Under the pieces are notes generated by a model, which made no database searches, was not told where the DNA came from, and saw nothing but the letters and a program-made list of their open reading frames with translations. From JBQTIY01 sp052387675 (lineage in GTDB: Bacteria > Planctomycetota > B15-G4), in the NCBI GenBank assembly GCA_052387675.1, contig JBQTIY010000016.1, positions 1 through 21,765 of the forward strand: a stretch of DNA of 21,765 bases. Direction: 5' to 3'. Of this stretch, positions 1-6,775 are shown piece by piece (position 1 is the stretch's first letter; the number at the start of each line of letters is the position of its first letter). A program made the translations under genes and the position numbers.

Positions 1-314
1 CGCAGCTCGACCGGATCCATGCCGCGCCGGAAGATGGAGGCGCCGTCGTAGCGCACGTCGCCGGTGTGCCGCGTGCCCGGCGTCAGGTCGTGCATCCGGT
101 TGAGCGAGCGCAGGAAGGTGGACTTGCCGCAGCCCGAGGGTCCGATCAGCGCGGTCACCAGCCCGCGCTCGACGTCCATGGCGACGTCGAACAGCGCCTG
201 CTTGGCCCCGTACCACAGGTTGAAGCCCTGGATCGACATGGCCGGTCCCAAGCCGCCAGGCTTGGTGTGATAGACGGTGTCCGGTTCCGGGGTGAGCTTC
301 AGCGCTGCGACCAT
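1..314 (-). CDS. pstB: Phosphate ABC transporter ATP-binding protein PstB (N-terminal part, truncated by window edge)
   Basis: This is the ATPase subunit of the high-affinity phosphate importer PstSCAB and works on the cytoplasmic face of the inner membrane. About 104 residues are visible before the gene leaves the window. They include the early aromatic 'NLWYG' that precedes the nucleotide fold and a Walker A motif GPSGCGKST at residues 58-66, followed by 'FLRSLNRMHDL', which is typical of PstB. The ATG at 314 is preceded by GAGGA with 7-nt spacing. It gives an N-terminus about 20 residues longer than the short E. coli type; an in-frame ATG at residue 26 is possible but has no better ribosome site. 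It lies 22 bp after pstA and is clearly the fourth gene of the pst operon. The signature motif and Walker B are outside the window. Confidence 0.95.
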   Translation of the reverse strand, partial: MVAALKLTPEPDTVYHTKPGGLGPAMSIQGFNLWYGAKQALFDVAMDVERGLVTALIGPSGCGKSTFLRSLNRMHDLTPGTRHTGDVRYDGASIFRRGMDPVEL

Positions 315-336
315 CGGTGAATCCTCTTTCGTCCTT

Positions 337-2088
337 CTAGAACTGGCTGCCGGCGAACTTGCGCTTGAGCCGGCTGCGGATGGCGATGGCGCCGACGTTC
401 ATGACGAAGATCAGCGCGATCAGCAGCAAGGTGGTGACGAACACCATCGGCTTGCCGGCCTCGGAATTGCGCGACTGGAAGCCCACGTCGTAGATGTGGA
501 AGCCCAGATGCATGAAACTGCGTTCGAGGTGCAGGAACGGGAAATAGCCGTCGAGCGGCAACTCGGGCGCCAGCTTCACCACGCCCACCAGCATCAGCGG
601 GGCCACCTCGCCCGCCCCGCGCGCCATCGCCAGGATGATGCCGGTCATGACGCCGGGCATGGCGCGCGGCAGCACGATGCGCCGGATGGTCTGCCACTTG
701 CTCGCGCCGCAGGCGTAGCTGCCTTCGCGCATGCTGCCCGGCACGGCCGCCAGAGCCTCTTCCGTGGCCACGATGACGACTGGCAGTGTGAGCAGCGCCA
801 GCGTGAAGCTGGCCCAGAGGATGCCGCCCGTACCAAAAGTCGGCGAGGGCAGGCGCTCGCTGAAGAGCCACTCGTCCAGACCGCCGCCGACGATGTAGCA
901 GAAGAAGCCCAGGCCGAAGACGCCGAAGACGATGCTCGGCACGCCGGCCAGATTGTTGACCGCGATGCGCACGGCGCTGGTCACCGCTCCCGGGCGCGCG
1001 TACTCGCGCAAGTACAGCGCTGCCAGCACGCCGAAGGGCACGACCAGCAGCGACATGACGAGCGTCATCATGACCGTGCCGAAAATGGCCGGCCACACGC
1101 CGCCCTCACTGTTGGCCTCGCGCGGCTCACCCCACAGGAACTCCCCCCAGCGCGCAAGATAGAGGCCGAGCTTGCCCGTGAAGGCGAGCTGATTGGCCGG
1201 GTAGGCGCGCACGATCTCGGCCACCGGCAGTGAGATGTCCTCGCCGCCCACGGTGCGCAAGAGGAACTGCACGCCCTCGTTTTGCGCATCGAGCGCACGG
1301 ATCTCGGCGCGGATCTGCTCGTAGCGTGCCTGGAGCTCAGCCGTGACGACCAGGAAGCGCTCGTTGGCTGCCTGCCAGCCTGGCGACGTGAGGCCCTGCT
1401 CCAGCTCCACGCTGCGCAGGGTCAGGCGCTCGCGCTCCAGGGCATGGTTGATGTCGCCGACATCGTCGAGTTCCAGCGCGCGCCGCCGGCTCCAGCGCTC
1501 GCGCACTTCGTCATGCCGCGCCTCGAACTCCGCCCAGGCTTGCGCTGGTGTCTCGGCCACCGGCTGCCCATCAACCAGGAAGCCCACCGGCTCGCCGTAG
1601 AACCGGCCCCAGGTGAGGCGCTCCACGACCACGCCCCACTCGGGCAGGCTCTCCGACGTCGTCTCGTGATCGCTCACCCACTGAAAGTGTTCGCCGGTGA
1701 TCTCGTAGTTGCCCGTGCGCACGAGCCGGCGCCGCACTTCCACGGGCTCGGCCGCCGCCGCCTGCGATGTGGGCTGCAGTTCCGGCGGCGCCCACAGCTC
1801 GTCGCGCGTGACCTCGCCCTGCACACTCGTGCCGCGCGTGGTCTCGATGCGCACCAGCGCAGAGGGCCAAAAGGTGGAGAATCCCTGCACCGCCACCAGC
1901 GTGAGCAGGCCGAGGATCATGACCAGCGCCAGAGCCAGCGAGCCACCCGTGAGCCAGATCATGGGCTCGCCGGCCGCGAAGAGAGCCGAGCGCCGCGGCG
2001 GCCCGGCCGGGCGCGAGCGCCCGCGCGCCGGCGCTGTGCTGCCCGGGGGCGTGCTACTCGGAGGTGTGCTGGCGGGACTGGTGCTCAC
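337..2088 (-). CDS. pstA: Phosphate ABC transporter permease PstA, with large N-terminal extracytoplasmic domain
   Basis: This is the second membrane subunit of the phosphate importer. The C-terminal permease part starts near residue 330 and includes the EAA-type coupling loop at about 443-470 ('EEALAAVPGSMREGS...GASKWQT'). The N-terminus has a Pro/Ser/Thr-rich tail, one membrane helix (about 43-68), then about 260 residues predicted outside the cytoplasm, rich in Glu/Arg and helix-forming between about 180 and 270. At 583 residues it is about twice the size of E. coli PstA; long PstA forms with an N-terminal domain are known, for example in Pseudomonas. I chose the GTG at 2088 because it overlaps the pstC stop in a GTGA junction. 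The longer open frame upstream of it lies inside pstC and reads as low-complexity sequence. Confidence 0.92.
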   Translation of the reverse strand: MSTSPASTPPSSTPPGSTAPARGRSRPAGPPRRSALFAAGEPMIWLTGGSLALALVMILGLLTLVAVQGFSTFWPSALVRIETTRGTSVQGEVTRDELWAPPELQPTSQAAAAEPVEVRRRLVRTGNYEITGEHFQWVSDHETTSESLPEWGVVVERLTWGRFYGEPVGFLVDGQPVAETPAQAWAEFEARHDEVRERWSRRRALELDDVGDINHALERERLTLRSVELEQGLTSPGWQAANERFLVVTAELQARYEQIRAEIRALDAQNEGVQFLLRTVGGEDISLPVAEIVRAYPANQLAFTGKLGLYLARWGEFLWGEPREANSEGGVWPAIFGTVMMTLVMSLLVVPFGVLAALYLREYARPGAVTSAVRIAVNNLAGVPSIVFGVFGLGFFCYIVGGGLDEWLFSERLPSPTFGTGGILWASFTLALLTLPVVIVATEEALAAVPGSMREGSYACGASKWQTIRRIVLPRAMPGVMTGIILAMARGAGEVAPLMLVGVVKLAPELPLDGYFPFLHLERSFMHLGFHIYDVGFQSRNSEAGKPMVFVTTLLLIALIFVMNVGAIAIRSRLKRKFAGSQF

Positions 2089-4682
2089 AGCTCGTAGGCC
2101 CGGCGGCGGAAGCGCAAGCGCACCACTTCCGCAATCGTGTTGATCACGAAGGTCATGGCGAAGAGCGTGAGGGCTGCCAGGAAGAGCACGCGGTAGAGCG
2201 TGCCGTCCTGCACGGCTTCCGGCAGTTCCACGGCGATGGTCGCCGAGAGCGTGCGGAAGCCGTTGAAGAGATTCCAATCCAGCACCGGCGTGTTGCCGGC
2301 GGCCATGAGCACGATCATGGTTTCGCCCACCACGCGGCCCACGCCCACCATGACAGCCGAGAAGACGCCGCTCATGGCTGTGGGCACGACCACGCGCACG
2401 GCGGTCTGCCAGGGCGTGGCGCCCGCGGCGAGCGACGCCGCGCGCAGGTGATCGGGCACGCTGGAGAGCGCGTCCTCAGCGAGCGTGTAGATGATGGGGA
2501 TGACGGCGAAGCCGGTCAGGAAGCCCACGATCATGGCGTTGCGCTGCACGTAGGTGCCGAGATAACCGCCGCGCGGATCGAAGCCCAGTCCGTCGAGCAG
2601 GCCGGCGGCGGAGCGCGCGAGCAGGAAGGCCGCCAGCGCGGTGACCACGAAGAGCCCCAGGTCGAAGAGCGCCGAGCGCTCGCGGCTCCAGCGCGCCGCC
2701 ACCGAACGCACCCAGGGCGCCACGAGGCGCCCGCGCAGCACGGCCACCACCAGCACGGCACCCGGCAGCGTGAGGAACATCCAGCCGCCGACGCTGTTGC
2801 CGACCTGGCCGTCGAGCCAGGCCATGAGGTCGCCCGAGAACCAGGTGCGCTCGACCAGCGGGCCCAGCGCACGCGCCAGCAGCAGCCCGGCGCCGATGGC
2901 CGCGACCATGGCCAGAAAACGCGGCCAGCCGGCCAGGCGCAGGCTCAGCGACTGCGGCAGGAGCTGCCACAGATAGGCGCCCGCCACGAAACAGAAGGGA
3001 ATGGCCGCGAAGGCCGCCAGAGTCTGCGGCACGACCTGTTCGATGACCGGCGCAACGACGATGGCCGCCAGAAAACCCAGCACGACGCTGGGCAGGCTGG
3101 CCATCAGCTCGATAGAGGGCTTGATGCGCGCGCGCGCCTGACGCGAGAGGAACTCGCTCGTGTAAAGCGCAGCCAGCAGCGCGATGGGCAAGCTGAAGAT
3201 GAGCGAGTAGAGACTGGCCTTGAGCGTGCCGAAGACCAGCGGCCAGACGCCCAGCTTGGGCTCGAAGTCATCGGTGCCGGAAGAGGACTGCCAGACATGC
3301 GCCGGCTCTCCGGCGCCCTCGTACCAGACCGGCGTGAAGAGCGCGGTGAGTGTCGTCTCGGGATGCGGCGCGTCGAGCTGCCAGCGATGCACCGTGCGCT
3401 GACCCACACCCAGCAGCCCGTCGCCGCGCGGCGAGAGCGCCAGCGCCAGCAGCGGATCACCGCCGGTATTCAGCTCGGTGAGCAGCTCGCCGCTGGTGAC
3501 GTGCACAACCTGCACCACGCCATCGGCGAAGCCGACGGCCAGCACGCGATTGCGCTGGCTGGCCGAGAGGGCACTCACCGGCGCCGCGTGCCGCGGCAGT
3601 TCATGCGCGCGGGTCAGCCGCAGCGTGTCCGACCCCGGCGCGCGCGCCGGAAACCAGGCCGAGACACGCCCCTGGTCGTCGCCGGCCACCAGCGTGGTGG
3701 AACCGATGAGCGGCTGCAGGGCCAGCAGCCGGCTGTCCGGCTCGGGCAGGAGCTGCAGCGTCTCGGCCAGGTAGGGCGCGGAGCTGTCGCGCACATCAAA
3801 GCGCTGCGCGAGTCCGTCTTCCCAGGCCAGCACGATGCTGTCGCCGCGCTCGGACTGCGCCAGAAAGCGCGGCGCCGGGCGGCCCAGCGCGGGCTCGAAG
3901 GGCAGCACCGTTTCGAGCAGCTTGGTCGTCACCGCGCCGGTGAGCAGATTTGTGCGGCGGCGCACTTCACTGCGCGTGAGCGTGCCGTCGGCCTTGAGCA
4001 CGGTGAGCAGGGTCTGGGCGTCACCGCGCGCGTGCGTGAGCAGCAGCACCGGCGAGGCCGTGCCGCCCGCTACCGGTTCGTCCAGCGAGACAGAGAGTTC
4101 CTGCAGGCGGAAGCGATCGTCGGGCAGGCGCTCAAGCAGGCCCTCGCCCCAGGGCAGGCGCGCACCCTGCGCCAAGGCCTGGATTTCCGGCGTCAGCTCC
4201 TGCGCGCCGAGGAAGCGCGTCGCGAAAGAGATGTTGCCGAGCCGCACCGTGCCGTCGGCGAAGCCGAAGGCCACGTAGGCGTCGCGCAGCGTGGCGTGGA
4301 AGGCGGTAGGCGTTTGCTCGCCGAAGAGCTTGCGGCGCAGCAGCTCGCTGCCGTCATCAAGCCGGAAGCAGCTCAGCGTGCCGTCCGGCTGCAGCGCCCA
4401 GGCCAGGCACTGGTACTCGTCGACGCCCACATGCCAGGGCACGGCGGCGCTTGCCTCCACCGGAGCGCGAGGCGTGGGCGGCAGCGCCTCAGCCTCGGCT
4501 CCGGTGAAGAGCGGGAGCACAACCCAGAGCAGGAATCCGAAGATCGTGATCACGGCCACGATCGTGCCGATGCCGCCCACGGTGATGAGGCTGCGCGCCA
4601 CGCGCTCGCCAATCACGACCGCACGAGAGGTCTTGCGCTGCCGTCGACGTCCCGTGATGGGCTGCTGCTCGCTGGCAGGCAT
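2085..4682 (-). CDS. pstC: Phosphate ABC transporter permease PstC, oversized, with propeller-like extracytoplasmic domain
   Basis: This is the first membrane subunit of the phosphate importer, 865 residues against roughly 320 in E. coli. One membrane helix (about 33-58) is followed by about 400 residues outside the cytoplasm (60-470). These contain repeated strand-like units with WD40/PQQ-type phrasing: 'AFGFADGTVRLGN' near 138-150, 'VAGDDQGRVSAWF' near 332-344, 'AVGFADGVVQVVH' near 382-394 and 'GVGQRTVHRWQL' near 425-436. The permease core starts near 480 and has extra helices between about 555 and 700. The coupling loop is at about 736-760 ('EDALSSVPDHLRAAS...GATPWQT'). It follows pstS by 22 bp and overlaps pstA by GTGA. 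The family assignment is firm; the propeller fold is my reading of the repeat pattern. Confidence 0.93.
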   Translation of the reverse strand: MPASEQQPITGRRRQRKTSRAVVIGERVARSLITVGGIGTIVAVITIFGFLLWVVLPLFTGAEAEALPPTPRAPVEASAAVPWHVGVDEYQCLAWALQPDGTLSCFRLDDGSELLRRKLFGEQTPTAFHATLRDAYVAFGFADGTVRLGNISFATRFLGAQELTPEIQALAQGARLPWGEGLLERLPDDRFRLQELSVSLDEPVAGGTASPVLLLTHARGDAQTLLTVLKADGTLTRSEVRRRTNLLTGAVTTKLLETVLPFEPALGRPAPRFLAQSERGDSIVLAWEDGLAQRFDVRDSSAPYLAETLQLLPEPDSRLLALQPLIGSTTLVAGDDQGRVSAWFPARAPGSDTLRLTRAHELPRHAAPVSALSASQRNRVLAVGFADGVVQVVHVTSGELLTELNTGGDPLLALALSPRGDGLLGVGQRTVHRWQLDAPHPETTLTALFTPVWYEGAGEPAHVWQSSSGTDDFEPKLGVWPLVFGTLKASLYSLIFSLPIALLAALYTSEFLSRQARARIKPSIELMASLPSVVLGFLAAIVVAPVIEQVVPQTLAAFAAIPFCFVAGAYLWQLLPQSLSLRLAGWPRFLAMVAAIGAGLLLARALGPLVERTWFSGDLMAWLDGQVGNSVGGWMFLTLPGAVLVVAVLRGRLVAPWVRSVAARWSRERSALFDLGLFVVTALAAFLLARSAAGLLDGLGFDPRGGYLGTYVQRNAMIVGFLTGFAVIPIIYTLAEDALSSVPDHLRAASLAAGATPWQTAVRVVVPTAMSGVFSAVMVGVGRVVGETMIVLMAAGNTPVLDWNLFNGFRTLSATIAVELPEAVQDGTLYRVLFLAALTLFAMTFVINTIAEVVRLRFRRRAYEL

Positions 4683-4704
4683 CGGCCGGATTCCGGAGGA
4701 GTTT

Positions 4705-5706
4705 TTAGGTGCCGACGACTTCCGTCTGCTGCAGCCCGACCTGACGGAGAGCCTCAGTCGCGATCTTGGCGGGCACCGGGAGGTAGCCGTCCTTCACGAC
4801 TTCAGACTGGCCCTGCTTGCTGAACACGTAGCGCACAAACTCACGGCGCAGCGGATCGAGCTGCGTGCCGGGCTTGTGGTTCAGGTAGAGCAAGAGGTAG
4901 CGGGCCAGCGGGTAATCGCCGGAGTAGCCGTTGTCGGGAGTGGCCTCGACGAAGGCTTCGCCGGCCTGGGCGGCCAGCGGAACCGGCCGCACATCGGCGG
5001 TCTTGTAGCCGATGCCGCTGTAGCCGATGCCGTACTTGTCGCTGGCCACGCCCTGCACCACCGAGCTGCTGCCCGGCTGCTCCTTGACCTCATCCTTGTA
5101 GTCGCCCTTGAACAGCGCGTTCTCCTTGAAGTAGCCATAGGTGCCGCTGGCGCTGTTGCGGCCGTAGAGGCTGATGGGCTTGTTGGCCCACTCGCCGGTG
5201 AGGCCGAGGTCGCCCCACGTGCGGATGTCGGAGGACAGGCCGCCCTTGCGCGTCTTGCTGAAGATCGCGTCCACCTGCTGCAGCGTGAGACCGGCGATCG
5301 GGTTGTCCTTGTGCACGTACACGGCCAGCATGTCGATGCTGGTCGGCAGACCCACCGGCTTGTGCCCGAACTGCTTCTCGAACTTGTCGATCTCGTCGCT
5401 CTTCATCTCGCGGCTCATCGGACCGAAGTGCGAGGTGCCCGAGATGAGCGCGGGCGGCGCCGTGGAGCTGCCCTTGCCCTCGATCTCGATCTTCACATTG
5501 GGATAGAGGCCCTTGAAGCCTTCGCCCCAGAGCGTCATCTCGTTGTTCATTGAGTCCGAGCCGATGCTCTTGAGGTTGCCCGAGACGCCCTGCACGGGCT
5601 TGTACTCGGGGATGGCGCGGTCCACTTGGACAGCTTGCGCTGCCAGCGAACTGGCCAGAAATCCGCTCAGGCAGGCGGCGGCGGCGAAAGAGGCGAGAGT
5701 CTTCAT
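4705..5706 (-). CDS. pstS: Phosphate-binding periplasmic protein PstS
   Basis: This is the substrate-binding protein that captures inorganic phosphate outside the membrane and delivers it to PstC/PstA. Residues 1-23 look like a Sec signal peptide (MKT, hydrophobic core, 'SLAAQA' cleavage region). Three phosphate-contact loops of the family can be seen: 'SIGSDSM' at 47-53, 'GKGSSTAPPAL' at 78-88 and 'GRNSASGTY' at 182-190. The length of 333 residues is normal. The ATG at 5706 is preceded by GGAG with about 10-nt spacing. The gene is rich in AAG, GAC and GGC codons, which fits strong expression. It heads the pst genes and is preceded by a 107-bp gap with a strong hairpin. I could not find a Pho box, so control by PhoB is not shown by the sequence. 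Confidence 0.95.
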   Translation of the reverse strand: MKTLASFAAAACLSGFLASSLAAQAVQVDRAIPEYKPVQGVSGNLKSIGSDSMNNEMTLWGEGFKGLYPNVKIEIEGKGSSTAPPALISGTSHFGPMSREMKSDEIDKFEKQFGHKPVGLPTSIDMLAVYVHKDNPIAGLTLQQVDAIFSKTRKGGLSSDIRTWGDLGLTGEWANKPISLYGRNSASGTYGYFKENALFKGDYKDEVKEQPGSSSVVQGVASDKYGIGYSGIGYKTADVRPVPLAAQAGEAFVEATPDNGYSGDYPLARYLLLYLNHKPGTQLDPLRREFVRYVFSKQGQSEVVKDGYLPVPAKIATEALRQVGLQQTEVVGT

Positions 5707-5724
5707 CTGTGCTTGTCTCCGGGG

Positions 5725-5754
5725 TTCAGGTGGTCGGGCCCCCCCCGACCTGAA
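5725..5754 (-). promoter_or_regulatory. Strong GC hairpin in the pstS leader
   Basis: A 7-bp perfect stem (5732-5738 with 5744-5750, GGTCGGG/CCCGACC) closes a 5-nt loop. It extends by four more pairs (5725-5728 with 5751-5754) across a 3-nt bulge. It lies about 20 nt upstream of the pstS start and just before the ribosome site. There is no U-tract on either strand, so it does not look like a standard intrinsic terminator for the upstream miaE transcript. It could attenuate read-through, stabilise a processed pstS mRNA, or affect ribosome access. Confidence 0.5.
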
Positions 5755-5813
5755 ACGAGTTCTCGCTACCGGCGATGAGGATCTTCGCGGGGCTTCGTAA
5801 AGACTGCGTGAAT

Positions 5814-6446
5814 TCAGCCCGGGCCGGAGTGCAGTCGCGGCTCGCAGGGCAGCGACTCCAGCAGGGCCGCCTCGGCCCCGGCCAGTTCCAGAAAACGGGC
5901 CCGGATGGCCGTTTCTGGCGCGATTTCGAGGGCCAGCTCCAGGAAGAGTTCGCCGTGCCGCGCCTCGGCCTCGGCAAGGCCTTCATAGAGAGGCCTAAGT
6001 TCGGCGAGGGCCGGGCAAGCCACCAGGCACTCGAAGCGCTCGTGGCTGCGCAGTTCGATCAGGGCGGCGACCAGCAGGCTGTCCAGCAGGCCGGCCTCAC
6101 GGCGGCGCGGGGCCCCCGCCGCCGCGAGCAGGCCGGCAGCGTAGGGACTGGGGCGATCCGGCAGCAGCGGCCAGCCGCGCATCGACAACTCGCGCAGCAC
6201 GCGCTGCAGGTGCTCGGCCTCTTCACGGACCAGCGGCGCAAGCCGCAGCGCGAAGCCGGGCCGGCCGGCTTGGCGCTTGAGCAGCGTCATCGCCGAGGCG
6301 GCGGCCTTGAGTTCCAAATGCGCGTGATCGCTGAGCAGCGCAGGCACGTCCGAGGCCACGGCCGGGGCCCACCGCGGGGGCGTGCGGCTCGCCAGTTGGA
6401 ACACCTCGCGGCGACCGACCTCCGGCAGCACGCGCTCGGCCGTCAT
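5814..6446 (-). CDS. miaE: tRNA-(ms2io6A)-hydroxylase MiaE
   Basis: This is a ferritin-like di-iron monooxygenase that uses O2 to hydroxylate the isopentenyl group of ms2i6A at position 37 of tRNAs reading U-starting codons. The protein has 210 residues, in the usual range. The metal ligand pattern is visible: Glu45 in 'DHAHLELKAA', E76-x2-H79 in 'REEAEHL', Glu131/Glu136 in 'ELRSHERFE' and E161-x2-H164 in 'EARHGELF'. The 'ELRSHERFECL' block is the most characteristic part. The start codon overlaps the stop of the upstream Rieske gene in an ATGA junction, so translation is probably coupled. pstS follows 107 bp downstream on the same strand. The assignment is confident from the motif set. Confidence 0.92.
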   Translation of the reverse strand: MTAERVLPEVGRREVFQLASRTPPRWAPAVASDVPALLSDHAHLELKAAASAMTLLKRQAGRPGFALRLAPLVREEAEHLQRVLRELSMRGWPLLPDRPSPYAAGLLAAAGAPRRREAGLLDSLLVAALIELRSHERFECLVACPALAELRPLYEGLAEAEARHGELFLELALEIAPETAIRARFLELAGAEAALLESLPCEPRLHSGPG

Positions 6447-6775
6447 CGCGGCACGACTTCCACGACGACGAAACCCTCCGCCTCACGCACCCCATAAACC
6501 GGCAAGCTCGCGCCTTCGATGGAAGTGCAGCGTCCCGAGGGCAGCTCAAAGTGCCAAAGGTGGTCGGCGCAGGTGATGCCGCCGTCCACGACGAGGCCAT
6601 GCGCCAAGTCGGCCTGCTGGTGCGGACACAGCGCGCCGAAGGCTGTCAGGGATCCGTCGGCCGCACGCAGGACCGCCACGGCGCGCCCGCCCACGCGCGC
6701 CGAGCGCACCTGTCCCGGCGCCAACTCGCCGCTGGCGCAGAAGCGGAAGGCCTGTAGCGGCGGTGTCGTGCTCAT
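6443..6775 (-). CDS. Rieske-type [2Fe-2S] ferredoxin
   Basis: This is a small soluble electron-transfer protein of 110 residues. Both halves of the Rieske cluster motif are intact: C50-x-H52 ('CPHQQADL') and C69-x2-H72 ('CADHLWHF'), 16 residues apart. It has no signal peptide and no catalytic domain, so it resembles the ferredoxin components of dioxygenase systems. The ATG at 6775 overlaps the stop of the sulfatase-like gene by 4 nt, and its own stop overlaps the miaE start by 4 nt. A longer in-frame extension upstream would run into the sulfatase gene and carries no Rieske-like sequence. Because MiaE is a di-iron monooxygenase that needs electrons, the neighbour relation suggests this protein supplies them; that is inference. 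A NirD-like role is possible but there is no nitrite reductase here. Confidence 0.9.
   Translation of the reverse strand: MSTTPPLQAFRFCASGELAPGQVRSARVGGRAVAVLRAADGSLTAFGALCPHQQADLAHGLVVDGGITCADHLWHFELPSGRCTSIEGASLPVYGVREAEGFVVVEVVPR

Noticed and set aside
4686..4696. CCGGATTCCGG inverted repeat between pstS and pstC
   Set aside because: It has a one-base centre and cannot form an RNA hairpin, and it is short enough to arise by chance in this GC-rich DNA.
2064..4823. A 919-codon open frame on the plus strand opposite pstC
   Set aside because: Its translation is low-complexity Arg/Gln/Ala/His sequence typical of antisense frames in GC-rich genes. The minus strand carries clear PstC with motifs.
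5725..5754. Intrinsic terminator after miaE
   Set aside because: The hairpin is strong but no U-tract follows on the minus strand, so I list it only as a structured leader.
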